In this document: positions 32,462-41,789 of the stretch, piece after piece
Layout: the number at the start of each line of letters is the position of its first letter
Position numbering within the stretch: the stretch's first letter is position 1
Origin: Mycolicibacterium fluoranthenivorans
GTDB taxonomy: Bacteria; Actinomycetota; Actinomycetes; Mycobacteriales; Mycobacteriaceae
Assembly (NCBI RefSeq): GCF_011758805.1
Contig: NZ_JAANOW010000001.1
Location: 1,860,001-1,924,000 of the forward strand
DNA: 64,000 bases
Direction of reading: 5' to 3'
The notes under the pieces: generated by a model
Database searches by the model: none
Seen by the model: the letters and a program-made list of their open reading frames with translations, nothing else
What the model was told of the DNA's origin: nothing
Position numbers and translations under genes: made by a program

Positions 32462-33940
32462 CTAGGCGATGTTGCTCCAGATCGCATTGATGCGTTCCTT
32501 GACGGCTGGTTCAAACGGTTGGCCGGTTCGAATTGCTTGGCGTGTCGCAGCTTCGAGCGCAAAGAGGTGTTCTAGCGAAAAGTACGTGTGTCCCTCGGTG
32601 CGTCCCGGTGACGCGCGGAAGATCTTGGCCAGGCGGTCGCGCACTTCAGTGCAGTCGAACATAGCTATCTCCGGTCTTACGTACTCCCAAGCCATGTTCG
32701 ACAGTGCGCGTGGACCCACGGTAAGCGAGTTGATAAGGCTGTCGACATCGGCGACCATGCCGAGGCGCATGGCAGCGAGCTGGGTGCAGGTGAGCCCCTT
32801 TAGCGACAGTTTGGCGAGATCGTGCAAAGGGATCTCGTGGAAGTCACAGCGTTTGCCATGAAGCACTTCGGCTGCGAAGGTGGCGCTTTGATATGAGTAG
32901 TCGTACTCGTCGGGATCTTTAGAACGAAGCGCCGCTCGATGCCGCTCAAGCTTTTGAAGGCAATCCGCGGCCACTTGAGGTCGGAACAGGCCGACCGCTT
33001 CCACTGTCAACACAATATTGACCAGATCGGCAAGGAACATGGTGTCTGGTCGCTCGACTCGTGTGTCGTCCTGTGTCGTGACGGCCTGCACGAACTTCGA
33101 TACCCAGCCCTCGAACATTTGACGTAGTTCATCCTCGTCCTTGGTGTCGCGACACGACACGACCTCCGCGATGAACTCACGCGATAGGGCATTGATTAGC
33201 CACCCATCTCTCGTCATCGAGATTTGGTGTTTGCGTATGAATGACGCACCCTCTCGAAGGAGACGTATGGCCTCCTCCGCGTGAGCGTCGGCGACGAGAT
33301 GATCAACTGGCGTAAGCAGTGCCGTCGCGTGGGTGTCCCGCATGGCTTGCCGTTGCACGTGATGCAAGCCGTGTTCTCCGGCTAGAGCTTCTGCCTGCTG
33401 CGCGATCGCAATCACCTCGTCTCGCGTAACAGGGAGGTTGTCATCCAAGGTTTCGACGAGCGCAACTCGACAAAGGAACCGTAATTCGGCGCTTGATCCG
33501 TCGTTATCGGCCTGTGCCACTAGCTCGCGGGCTCGCGCCGCATCACTCCGGCGCCACATGAAGTGAAGTTCGGCCCTCACCTTCGCCTCGGCGTCTGAAC
33601 TCGCCATCATTCTGGCTTGTTCGGTCCGCGCCAGCGCCTGCACCTCAGGGTCTAGGGGTCGGTTCGACACCTTGGCGTTGTCGGCTAGCTGCAGCGCGAT
33701 TGCGCCCACACCTGCGGGAAAGTGGTTGTAAACGCTTGAAATCGCAACGTTAGCGCGGCGAGCGATTTGCTTGACCGTGATGAACATCGCGCTACCGCCT
33801 TGCGCACGAACATCCCGAACTAAGTCCTCGGTGGCGCGCAAGATCGCCGCCTGCGTCGCGGCCTTCCTAGTCGCCCCCGACCGTGCCCGCCCCTGATCAG
33901 CTGCTGCTCCCATGCGATGGATTCCTCCAACTTGGTTCAA
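32462..33940 (-). CDS. Large TetR-type DNA-binding protein with long helical C-terminus
   Basis: A 492-aa protein, over twice the usual TetR length. Residues 25-80 form a TetR helix-turn-helix (TVKQIARRANVAISSVYNHF). The remaining 400 residues are predicted mostly alpha-helical with repeat-like Ala/Leu/Arg patterns (for example ARARELVAQADNDGSSAELR), reminiscent of TPR-like arrays, and show no enzyme motif. A start at the second Met (MGAAADQG, 33913) is possible. It lies alone, opposite the helicase relic. It could be a regulator with a protein-sensing domain for the surrounding defence-type genes; function unknown. Confidence 0.75.
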   Translation of the reverse strand: MNQVGGIHRMGAAADQGRARSGATRKAATQAAILRATEDLVRDVRAQGGSAMFITVKQIARRANVAISSVYNHFPAGVGAIALQLADNAKVSNRPLDPEVQALARTEQARMMASSDAEAKVRAELHFMWRRSDAARARELVAQADNDGSSAELRFLCRVALVETLDDNLPVTRDEVIAIAQQAEALAGEHGLHHVQRQAMRDTHATALLTPVDHLVADAHAEEAIRLLREGASFIRKHQISMTRDGWLINALSREFIAEVVSCRDTKDEDELRQMFEGWVSKFVQAVTTQDDTRVERPDTMFLADLVNIVLTVEAVGLFRPQVAADCLQKLERHRAALRSKDPDEYDYSYQSATFAAEVLHGKRCDFHEIPLHDLAKLSLKGLTCTQLAAMRLGMVADVDSLINSLTVGPRALSNMAWEYVRPEIAMFDCTEVRDRLAKIFRASPGRTEGHTYFSLEHLFALEAATRQAIRTGQPFEPAVKERINAIWSNIA

Positions 33941-34260
33941 AAGTCCATTTTGGCCTACCGCTCCATTATGTACTCAGGATACATTTTGGACAGAGTAGCT
34001 GGTCGAAGGAGGTGACTGACTTGACTCGACAGAAACGGACACCCGAGCGCCTCGCATTATGGGTATCGGCAGCGGTGCAAATAGCTCGACTCGCGCTGGA
34101 AATTATCCGAGACTGCCTCCGATGACTTCCCGCACGACCAACGCCGGAGTGGCGATAGCCGCTCCGGCGTTGTTGTTGCGTGCAGTTCGACAGCCATATC
34201 CGCATACGTGCCGGCGCAGGACTGCGTGCCCTGGCGCACTGGGAAGGTTCCTATTCACTC
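33941..34260. other. Spacer with hairpin
   Basis: No gene. A perfect 11-bp inverted repeat CAACGCCGGAG / CTCCGGCGTTG (34139-34149 and 34162-34172) followed by TTGTTG could terminate transcription from either side. Confidence 0.5.
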
Positions 34261-34527
34261 TCAGTACCGTTGCCCCTGCGGCCGCACAGAGACACCCGCA
34301 GCCTTCAAGATGTTCAGAACCGTGGTCCGCCCAACCACCCACTCTTCTGCTACGTGCCGGCTCGTCTGCCCGGACTTGTACGCTGCCACCACATCAGCGC
34401 GGAGTTGGGCAGTGATCCGATGTCGTTGACGCGGAGGAGAGACGAACTTCGGAGGTCGATTGGTCGCATCGAAATGTGGTTGCCGGTAAATCAACTTTAT
34501 GTTCGGAATGAACCGACCGAGGGCCAC
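34261..34527 (-). CDS. Small Hin-type helix-turn-helix protein
   Basis: An 88-aa frame whose last 55 residues are a Hin/resolvase-type HTH (ITAQLRADVVAAYKSGQTSR ... GRTTVLNILKAAGVSVRP). The start is uncertain and the N-terminal 30 residues have no signature. It is clearly paralogous to the HTH gene at 35,040 (same LRADVV, GRTTVL-ILK-AGV-VRPQG frame). It may be a functional mini-regulator or the tail of a decayed recombinase. Confidence 0.5.
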   Translation of the reverse strand: MALGRFIPNIKLIYRQPHFDATNRPPKFVSPPRQRHRITAQLRADVVAAYKSGQTSRHVAEEWVVGRTTVLNILKAAGVSVRPQGQRY

Positions 34528-34560
34528 CAGATCTGGTCGAGCTAGTGCCGTGAGCGCGGC

Positions 34561-35037
34561 TTACTCCCTCCCCGCGCCCGCACCCTCAGCAACTAACGCT
34601 CGCCGCACGACATTAGGGGAGATCCCGAACTGCTCGCCGAGCCGCGCCAGTGTCATGCCGCTGCGATACAACTCGGCCGCGATAGCAACGTCGTCGGCAA
34701 GACCCTGGTTTCGCATGTCCACCCCATGCTCACGCAGGATCTTGATGAAACTGCCTTGGCCAACCTCATAACGGTGTCGTGGTTGGGTTGTTGATGCTCC
34801 CTCCCGATACGCCTGCACTAGTTCACTGATCATCTCAGCAGACAGTCGTCGGTCTACCCCGATGCTCGCGAACCAATCGATCGCGGGCCCTGACCGGCAT
34901 ATTCACTGATTTCTCGACCAGTTCAGCCATCTGCCGTAACCGTTGCCCCTGGTACACGGGGTTCGAGTAACGTTTCACCAGCTCTAGCACGGAGGTCTTA
35001 CTCGAACCCCGGAGTGGTAGGACGGTGACCGTGGGTT
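34561..35037 (-). pseudogene. Two-HTH protein broken by a frameshift
   Basis: The upstream frame encodes SSKTSVLELVKRYSNPVYQG then QRLRQMAELVEKSVN and RARDRLV. The downstream frame continues RRLSAEMISELVQAYREG, FIKILREHGVDMRNQGLADD and LARLGEQFGISPNVVRRAL. Joined across a one-base shift near 34,880 they form one protein with two Hin-like HTH motifs, a layout common in mycobacterial mobile regions. The 90-aa downstream part has its own ATG at 34833 and might still be made. Confidence 0.6.
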
Positions 35038-35039
35038 AA

Positions 35040-35285
35040 TTAGTATTTCCGCCCCTGCGGCCGGACCGCTACACCAGCATCTTTCAGAATTTTGAGCACA
35101 GTTGTCCGTCCAATCCCGACCATGGCGGCGACTTGCCGAGTGGCCATGCCTTTGGTGTAGTAGCCCACGACGTCAGCCCGCAGCGTCGCGGTGAGCCGCT
35201 GCCGTTGACGCTGGCCAACTGCCGGGGCGACATGGGTGGATGTCTCTTGCGGGGAGACGGGAGACCTCTGGCGACACGCTGTGTT
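35040..35285 (-). CDS. Small Hin-type helix-turn-helix protein (second copy)
   Basis: The HTH portion (RLTATLRADVVGYYTKGMAT ... GIGRTTVLKILKDAGVAVRP) is paralogous to the protein at 34,261. The frame stays open upstream through the eroded attachment site, so the true start is unclear. Only about the last 75 residues are supported. Confidence 0.5.
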   Translation of the reverse strand, partial: NTACRQRSPVSPQETSTHVAPAVGQRQRQRLTATLRADVVGYYTKGMATRQVAAMVGIGRTTVLKILKDAGVAVRPQGRKY

Positions 35286-35292
35286 TGAACAG

Positions 35293-35410
35293 AATCGTTC
35301 GAGGGCTACTAGGTAGAACGGCCCTCGGAGATTACTCCGGGGGCCGTTCTCGTTCTGCTCGGGAACACTTTTGGGAACATTCGCAAAACCAGCGAGTTCG
35401 GGAACTGATC
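35293..35410 (+). other. Third, eroded attachment-site copy
   Basis: The tRNA 3' flank survives: GGGCTACTAGGTAGAACGGC resembles the real flank at 12,738, followed by a hairpin (35316-35347) and the tail TTTGGGAACATTCGCAAAAC. The tRNA core itself is largely lost. The tail matches that of the 45 kb copy. It marks the border of islands B and C. Confidence 0.65.
35316..35347 (+). terminator. Hairpin of the third att copy
   Basis: Stem AACGGCCCTCGGAG with CTCCGGGGGCCGTT (one non-Watson-Crick pair) and loop ATTA. Homologous to the tRNA terminator. Confidence 0.65.
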
Positions 35411-35653
35411 GGTCGGGCAACTGCTGCGACTTCACTCGAGTCCGCTGAGTGCGCCAACGTTGGGTCGAGTGGTCCAGGCCGTAGGGCCCCACACCGACAC
35501 GGCGCAGGCCTCAGAGGCAGCTTTGCCCGACAGCGTTCGTGCGCTTAGGGCACAAAACGCGGCGGCGGTAGACCGTCGGTCGTGGCTGACCAAACCCGCC
35601 TGGCTGTCGCGTGACGACGACCGTGCCGGCGTTCAACTCCATGACAAAGCTTG

Positions 35654-36301
35654 TCACTCAGTCCGGCGTCGGGTCCGGCTGCGGTGTAGGTGATCGGCCA
35701 TCAGCTGCGCCATGGCTTGTCGTTGGGGTTCGGTCGGTAGTGGCACGGTGGTGACCATTTGACCGACCATGAGGCCGACGGGGGCGGCCCAGAGAAGGTC
35801 GGCGATGGCCCTCGCGTGAGGCGACGGTGCTCCGATGAGTTCGGCGATACGTTCGAGGCCAGGTTGTAGGTCGATGAGTTGCTCGATGTCGAGTGTGGAT
35901 CGCAGTGACCGCGTGGCGATGAGGATTTCCATGGCCGTCATGCTGGCGGGGTTAAGGAAGGTTGCCCATGCAGCGTCGGCCAGAGCTGTCATTCGGTCGT
36001 CTATGTTTTTGATCCCGGCGACCTTGTCGGCTAGATCGTTCACAGACGTGACCAGCGTGGATATAGCGTGGTCGATGACCGCGGTGAGCAGACCATCGCG
36101 GTCGCCGAAGTGGTATTGAACGACCCCGGTGCTCACTCCTGCGCGTTCGATGATGTGTCGGGTGCTGGCTGCCGCGAAGCCCTCTTCGCGGATGCACTCG
36201 ATGGCTGCGTTGATGACCAGTTCACGGGTCCGGTCGGCACGTTCTTGGACTCGCTGCCGGGATCGCCTCGGAGCTGCGGAATCTTTGGACTTGGATGTCA
36301 T
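35654..36301 (-). CDS. TetR family transcriptional regulator
   Basis: A 215-aa protein with an N-terminal TetR HTH (STRHIIERAGVSTGVVQYHF, residues 46-65) and a C-terminal ligand-binding helical domain with a basic end. It lies downstream of the mce operon on the same strand, separated by about 215 bp. It may regulate the mce promoter at 44.1 kb, where a palindrome is present. The ligand is unknown; lipids or sterols would fit the neighbours. Confidence 0.88.
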   Translation of the reverse strand: MTSKSKDSAAPRRSRQRVQERADRTRELVINAAIECIREEGFAAASTRHIIERAGVSTGVVQYHFGDRDGLLTAVIDHAISTLVTSVNDLADKVAGIKNIDDRMTALADAAWATFLNPASMTAMEILIATRSLRSTLDIEQLIDLQPGLERIAELIGAPSPHARAIADLLWAAPVGLMVGQMVTTVPLPTEPQRQAMAQLMADHLHRSRTRRRTE

Positions 36302-36518
36302 GGAAGAGGTGATTCTGCCGAGCGGTCGTGACTGTCGCTGCCAGCATGGCAGGCACAGCGCAAAGCTGAACGGCCCGCTCCGTTAACGGGGTTCTGCGGT
36401 CCAGGATGATGAAAGACGTTTTCCGCGACCACGGGCTCGATCCTAGGTGCCTCGCGTTGGCCTCTCATCAAAAGTCACCCGCGTGTCAGGATTGCGGAGG
36501 AGCGAGCATGAGGTCGGC

Positions 36519-38168
36519 TCAGTTCTCAGCGGGTTTGATCTTGCTGCTGGCGGCGGCGAAGACGCCGAGGTCTCCGTTCTGGTCCTGGAACAGACCGTTG
36601 CTGGAGTCGTACGTCGTTACGGTAGGGCTGGCGACGGGCGGCGGTATTTCCGATGGCGCTCCGACGGGAGCAGATGAAGGGGTGAGCGCCGGCACAGGGT
36701 TCTGTCCATAGGGTGGGACCTGTTGGTCAGGGGGCGGGTTGTAGGGCAGAGGCGGCGGTGGCGGGCCAAGTGTGACTGGCGGGACGGGCAGCGGATACGG
36801 TGCATACTCTGCTGGCCCCGGGCCGGGGGGCACGCCAGGGGGCAACTGGGTGACCGGGGGACCAGGATCGTAATCTGCACCCGGTGGGATGTAGGGGAAT
36901 TTGTTGTAGGGCAGGATGTTTCGTGGATCGTTAATCGCTGTCGCTTCGGGGACGGCGGGCCCACGCCACGCCTGGTTGCCGATCGGAATATAGCCGGCGG
37001 GGTCCCTACATAGGGCCACGGTGGGAGCGCGCTTGCCGGGGAATTCCTGGCAGGGGTAGTTGCGTGCCCCGCGGACCACCGCGGACGAGTTTTGCGGAAC
37101 TTTGCAGTACATGTCTTTTGGTAGGTCGCGCAGCGTTTGGTCACCCGGGGATCGGATCTCGGTGGGGGGGATGAAGCCGACATTGCACGGTGGCGGATCG
37201 CCCAATCCGAGCTTGAAGTCGACTTTGACGCCTTCATCGGCGGGTAGCTGTTCAGCTGCGCTGATCAGCACGGCGGTCACGGCGGGAAGAACGACGAGAG
37301 TCTGTTCGATGGACTTGTGGTAGATGACACCGATGCGGCCGAAGTTGGCGAGGTTGGCGGCGAGCATCGGGAACGACGGCCTGATGCCACTGAAGGTATT
37401 GGTCGCCGACTCCGCTGCTGCGGGCGTGGTTTGGAGCAGCGCGCGCAGCTGCGGATCGGCTTTGCGTAGTTGGGTGGTGAATCGGGCCAGTCCGTCGGCC
37501 AGCGAGGTGATGTTGTCGCCGCTGCGGATCTGGGCGTCGAGGAACGGGCCGAGTTGGTCGATCAGGGTGGTGGTGTCTTCGCTGCCGGCGTGGAGTTCGT
37601 CGAGCAGCGCTTTGGTGGAGTTGATCAATCGTGCAAGTTCGGGACCGGAGCCGTCGAAGGCGGTTGCTGTTTCGCGCAGGACGTCTTTCAGTTTGCTTTG
37701 ATCCAGCGAGCTGACCAGTCCTTGTGCCTCGCGTAGCAGTCCTGCGATGTCGCCGCTGAGGGTGGTGTGGGATCGGTCGATCACCGATCCGTTGCGCAGA
37801 TCGGCGGCCGAATGGCTGTCGGCTGTGGGGATGAGGTCGACGTATTGTTCGCCGATTGCGGAGACGCTTTTGGCTGCCGCGGTGACGTCGGCGGGAATTG
37901 CGGTGTCGGAGTAGAGCCGCATGTGTACGTCGACGCTCAGGTTGTCGGTCAGCGTGACGGCGGTGATGCGCCCGACGGTGGAGCCACGGTAGGTGACGTT
38001 GCCGTTGGGGTAGAGCCCGCCGCTGGCGGCGAAGTTGGCCGTGACGGTGTACCGCCCGATTCCCAGTGCTTCGGGCACGCGCAAGTAGTACAACGCCAGG
38101 GTGCCGATGGCGAAGACGGTGACGGCCGCGAAGATGCTCAGCTGCCAGCGAGCGAGCCGGGTGAGCAT
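36519..38168 (-). CDS. MCE family protein, MceF type
   Basis: A 549-aa cell-envelope protein with an N-terminal membrane anchor (residues 8-30, LSIFAAVTVFAIGTLALYYL), an MCE/MlaD domain (about 40-120), a long helical stretch, and a Pro-rich C-terminus (about 420-520). Mce proteins form hexameric tubes that carry lipids across the periplasm for an ABC permease. It is the last of six; its ATG shares a base with the MceE stop. The extracytoplasmic C-terminal proline tail is usual for MceF. Confidence 0.92.
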   Translation of the reverse strand: MLTRLARWQLSIFAAVTVFAIGTLALYYLRVPEALGIGRYTVTANFAASGGLYPNGNVTYRGSTVGRITAVTLTDNLSVDVHMRLYSDTAIPADVTAAAKSVSAIGEQYVDLIPTADSHSAADLRNGSVIDRSHTTLSGDIAGLLREAQGLVSSLDQSKLKDVLRETATAFDGSGPELARLINSTKALLDELHAGSEDTTTLIDQLGPFLDAQIRSGDNITSLADGLARFTTQLRKADPQLRALLQTTPAAAESATNTFSGIRPSFPMLAANLANFGRIGVIYHKSIEQTLVVLPAVTAVLISAAEQLPADEGVKVDFKLGLGDPPPCNVGFIPPTEIRSPGDQTLRDLPKDMYCKVPQNSSAVVRGARNYPCQEFPGKRAPTVALCRDPAGYIPIGNQAWRGPAVPEATAINDPRNILPYNKFPYIPPGADYDPGPPVTQLPPGVPPGPGPAEYAPYPLPVPPVTLGPPPPPLPYNPPPDQQVPPYGQNPVPALTPSSAPVGAPSEIPPPVASPTVTTYDSSNGLFQDQNGDLGVFAAASSKIKPAEN

Positions 38169-39334
38169 TAGCGGGGTCCTGTCGGCGGGATGGTGAACGG
38201 GTCGGCAGCTTGTCCGGACAGGTTGGCCTGTTCGCCGATGAGGAAGTCCGGCGTGGTGAGGATTTCGTTGAGGTGCTTCATGTTTGGGTCCAGCGGTGAG
38301 GTGGTGAAGATGTTCTCGCCGAAGCGGCGCTGGGTGAGGTCCAGGGTGGCGATCGCGTTGAGGTAATCACCGCGGATGGCTTGTTTGATCCCGGTTTGAG
38401 GGAAGGGGTAGGTCACGGTGATGGGGAGGGCGTCGATGAGTTCCTGCGCGTGATCGGTTAGTGGTTTGACGACGGCGTAAGAGGCCTTGAGGTCGGCGGT
38501 GATGTCGGTCTTGGTTTGCGCGAGGATGCGTGAGGCGATCTCGCTGAAGCGGCGTAGTGCGGCGAAGGTGTCAACGATTCGTCCGGCGTTGGCGTTGAGA
38601 ATCTGGGTTGCTTGCGGAAGAGCGGCCAGTGCGGCGGTGACCGTGGTGTCCTTGGTGGCGAATTTTGCGGCGACGCGATTGATCGACTCGGTGGCGTTGA
38701 CGATGTCGGTGCTTTGCCGGTCAATCGATGCGGTGAGGTCGGCCAGTTGCGGAAGTAGGTTGGTGAATTGCCCGGCGCGGCCGGCGACGGCGGAGTACAG
38801 CTCGTCGGTGATGTCTTGGAGTGCACCGAGATTGCCCTTGTTGACGACGACACCCAGTGTGGACAGGACTTCCTCGGTGGTGGGATAGCGGCCGGCCCGC
38901 TGCAGCGGGATCGTGGCGCCGTCGGACAACGCGCCTTCGGGTGCTTCGGTGGCAGATTCGGCGAGCGCGACGTGTTGAGAGCCCAGCAGTGAGGTCTGCC
39001 CGATGGTCGCGACGGCGTTGCCCGGCAGGTGTACTGCTGAGCTGAGCGAGAGCTGCAGTGCGGCGTAGAAGGTTCCGTCTGCGCGTTGCCTGACATGTTG
39101 TCCGGACACGCTGCCGACGGTGACATCGTCGACGAGCACCGGCGAGTTCTGCGCCAGTGTGGACACATCCGGTAGTTCGACGGTAATCGTGAACGATCCG
39201 GCGCCGTGCCCGACGGTGCCGGGCATGTCCAGTGAGTTGAGGCCGCCGAACTGGCACCCACTGACCACCGTGATGAGTGACCCGAACGCGGCGAGCCGCC
39301 GCGATGCCCGACCGCGGAGTCGTATGCGGGTCAT
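38168..39334 (-). CDS. MCE family lipoprotein, MceE type (LprK-like)
   Basis: A 388-aa protein whose start is set by the ATGA overlap with the mceD stop at 39331-39334, although the frame is open further upstream. The signal peptide ends in a lipobox VSGC (about residue 29), so the protein is predicted to be a lipoprotein, as MceE usually is. The MCE domain (TVELPDVSTLAQNSPVLVDD) follows. It contributes one subunit to the hexameric lipid channel. Confidence 0.93.
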   Translation of the reverse strand: MTRIRLRGRASRRLAAFGSLITVVSGCQFGGLNSLDMPGTVGHGAGSFTITVELPDVSTLAQNSPVLVDDVTVGSVSGQHVRQRADGTFYAALQLSLSSAVHLPGNAVATIGQTSLLGSQHVALAESATEAPEGALSDGATIPLQRAGRYPTTEEVLSTLGVVVNKGNLGALQDITDELYSAVAGRAGQFTNLLPQLADLTASIDRQSTDIVNATESINRVAAKFATKDTTVTAALAALPQATQILNANAGRIVDTFAALRRFSEIASRILAQTKTDITADLKASYAVVKPLTDHAQELIDALPITVTYPFPQTGIKQAIRGDYLNAIATLDLTQRRFGENIFTTSPLDPNMKHLNEILTTPDFLIGEQANLSGQAADPFTIPPTGPR

Positions 39335-40725
39335 CGGCCGGGTCCCGGTGGCGGTGGCGCCGGCGCGGGTTGTTGCGCCGGATCGGTTTCGGCAGCGGGG
39401 TTCCCCGGTGGAGTCGGTGGGGTCGGGACTGCCTCTGATGCCGGTGGTGGAAGCAGCAGGCTGGCCAGATCGGGTGGGGGCGAGCCAGGCGGCGGGCTCA
39501 TTCCGGGTAGCGGTTGCCATTGCAGCTGCGATACCGGTGTTTGGGCCTTGGCCTGGGTTTGTGGTGTGTCATAGACCATCTGGCCCTTGTAGGCGGTGAT
39601 GGTGTTGATGGGGTGGAAGAGCACGGGCGGGAAGTTCATCATGATTCTCTTGAGGACGGGCGCCATGCGCTGCCGGCAGATCTCGGTGCGTTTGAAGTAC
39701 TCGGGGGTCGCTGCCGCGTCGAACACGCCCGCACAGAGGAATTGGACCGGGTTGGCGATGTTCGGCAGAGACAGGATCGCTCCGATCGAGCCTTGGGCGG
39801 GGTTGTAGATGTTGTAGAAGTTCGCCAGGCCGTTGGGCGCAACGTGCAGTACCTGTTCGATATCTTCGCTGTGCTCGGTGAGCAGCGAGGTGAACTCGGT
39901 CAGCTTGTTCACCTGATTGCCGATCGTGGTGTTGTTGTGGCTGAGGAAGGTTTTGACCTGGGCCAGTGCGGACGTGAGGGCATCCAGCGCGCCAGCCAGG
40001 TCGGTGGAGCTGTCGGCGAAGACCTGTGACAGGGAGGCGACGTGGCCGGTGAACTGGACGATTTGGTCGTTGCTGTGAGACAACGCGTCGACAAGGGTGC
40101 GTAGGTTTTTCACCGTGCCGACCAGATCGTGACGGGAATCACCAAGTCGCCCAGCAGTTTTGGAGAGTTCACGGACGGCGTCACGAAACGATTGACCGTT
40201 GCCGTCGAAGGTGTCGGCTGCTTGATTGATGGCGTCACTGAGCGGACCCTGGAGGCGGCCGTTCTGCGGTCCCAACCGGGTCGACAGCTGGGTCAGTTCA
40301 TCTTTGACGTCATCCCATTCAACGGGAACGGCGGTGCGATCGGCGGGAATGGTGGTGTGGTCGGCGAGTTTGGGTCCGTCTGTGTAGACCGGTGCCAGTT
40401 CGATGCTGCGCGCTGACAGTAGGTTTGGTGCCACAATGACCGCGGCGGCGCCGGCCGGCACGGGAACATCAGGCCGGATAGTGAAGGTGATCTCGGAGTG
40501 CTCTGGCCCGGGTTTGATGCTGGTTACGGATCCGACCGGTACTCCGAGGATCTCGACATCGTCGCCGGGATACAGGCCGACGGCCGAGGAGAAGTACCCG
40601 GTGATGGTCAGGGGCTGGGGTTTGGGCCATGCGGTCAGCAGACCGCCGGCGAGCACGGTCAGCAGGACCGCCAGCAGGTAGAGGCGCCGGTATCCGTTGC
40701 GGAGCCGAACATTGAGTGTGGTCAT
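39331..40725 (-). CDS. MCE family protein, MceD type
   Basis: A 464-aa protein with an N-terminal anchor (RLYLLAVLLTVLAGGLLTAW, residues 14-33), an MCE domain (YFSSAVGLYPGDDVEILGVP), a coiled helical middle, and a Pro-rich C-terminus typical of MceD. It overlaps MceC by 4 bp and MceE by 4 bp. Confidence 0.92.
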   Translation of the reverse strand: MTTLNVRLRNGYRRLYLLAVLLTVLAGGLLTAWPKPQPLTITGYFSSAVGLYPGDDVEILGVPVGSVTSIKPGPEHSEITFTIRPDVPVPAGAAAVIVAPNLLSARSIELAPVYTDGPKLADHTTIPADRTAVPVEWDDVKDELTQLSTRLGPQNGRLQGPLSDAINQAADTFDGNGQSFRDAVRELSKTAGRLGDSRHDLVGTVKNLRTLVDALSHSNDQIVQFTGHVASLSQVFADSSTDLAGALDALTSALAQVKTFLSHNNTTIGNQVNKLTEFTSLLTEHSEDIEQVLHVAPNGLANFYNIYNPAQGSIGAILSLPNIANPVQFLCAGVFDAAATPEYFKRTEICRQRMAPVLKRIMMNFPPVLFHPINTITAYKGQMVYDTPQTQAKAQTPVSQLQWQPLPGMSPPPGSPPPDLASLLLPPPASEAVPTPPTPPGNPAAETDPAQQPAPAPPPPGPGR

Positions 40726-41789
40726 GGTGATTTCGGCCTCACGACGGCGCGTTCGGTGAGAAAGCCGCGCAGGAAGTCGGCGAGACTGTCAGGTAGCTTC
40801 CCGGGTTGGAAGTATGAGTCGAGAAGGACTCCGCCCAAGGTTGGCGGTGGCACTCCGAACACATTGGCCTGGAAGCCAGGGCCCGAGCCGACCACTTCGC
40901 CGAGCGCGGTCGCATATGCGGGAAGCCGGGTGAGCGCTTGGGAGATGTGTTCTCGACGTTCGTTGAGGTTGTCGAGTACAAGGTTCAGCTTGGTCAGGGC
41001 GGGGCCGAGCTGTTCCTGGTTGTCGGTGACGAAACCGGAGAGTTGTCCGGCCAGTGCTTTGATGCCGGTGATGAGTTGGTCGATGGCTTGGCGGCGCGCC
41101 GCGAGTTCACCGAAAAGGACGTTGCCGTCGGTGATCAGCTGGTCGATCTGACTGGAGCGGGCGGCCACGACATCAGAGAGCGACTTGGCGTGATGCAGGA
41201 GCTGTTGGACCTTCTCGTCGCGATTGTTGACGCTGCGCGACAGGCTGGTGATGCCGTCGAGGGCCGCCCGCACCTGCGGGGTGGCATCGCGCATGGCGTC
41301 AGTCAGTGTCTGGAGTGCCTCGACGAATCGGGGTTGATCGAGTTCGCCGACGTTGTGTCCGAGGTCTTGCAGGGCGTTGTTGAGGGTGTAGGGGGTTGTG
41401 GTGCGGGCCAATGGGATGGAGGTGACAGAACCGGATCCGTGGGGTGCGACCTCAATGGAACGTTGGCCGAGCACGGTGTCGGTCTTAATGGCGACCAGTG
41501 ATTGGTCCCCAACTCGGATCTTGCGATCGATGGTGAAGCCGATCTTGGCCGCGCGATGGGTGATGTCGAGTTCGACGCTGTCGACTTTTCCGACGGTGTA
41601 TCCGAAGATCTGCACCGGATTGCCGGTGGCGATACCGCCCGCATGGGCGAAGTAGGCGGTGTACCGCTGGCCTTTGGGCCAGAACGGGAGCTCAGTGTAG
41701 CTGAAGGACACCAGTACCAGGCAGGTCACTACGGCGATACCGAAGATTCCGGTGCGCAGCGGGTCTCGGCGCTCGGGATTATTTGGCAA
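40722..41789 (-). CDS. MCE family protein, MceC type
   Basis: A 355-aa protein with an N-terminal anchor (GIFGIAVVTCLVLVSFSY) and an MCE domain (TAYFAHAGGIATGNPVQIFG), followed by a helical region with regularly spaced Leu. It overlaps MceB by 11 bp and MceD by 4 bp, so translation of the operon is coupled. Confidence 0.92.
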   Translation of the reverse strand: MPNNPERRDPLRTGIFGIAVVTCLVLVSFSYTELPFWPKGQRYTAYFAHAGGIATGNPVQIFGYTVGKVDSVELDITHRAAKIGFTIDRKIRVGDQSLVAIKTDTVLGQRSIEVAPHGSGSVTSIPLARTTTPYTLNNALQDLGHNVGELDQPRFVEALQTLTDAMRDATPQVRAALDGITSLSRSVNNRDEKVQQLLHHAKSLSDVVAARSSQIDQLITDGNVLFGELAARRQAIDQLITGIKALAGQLSGFVTDNQEQLGPALTKLNLVLDNLNERREHISQALTRLPAYATALGEVVGSGPGFQANVFGVPPPTLGGVLLDSYFQPGKLPDSLADFLRGFLTERAVVRPKSP

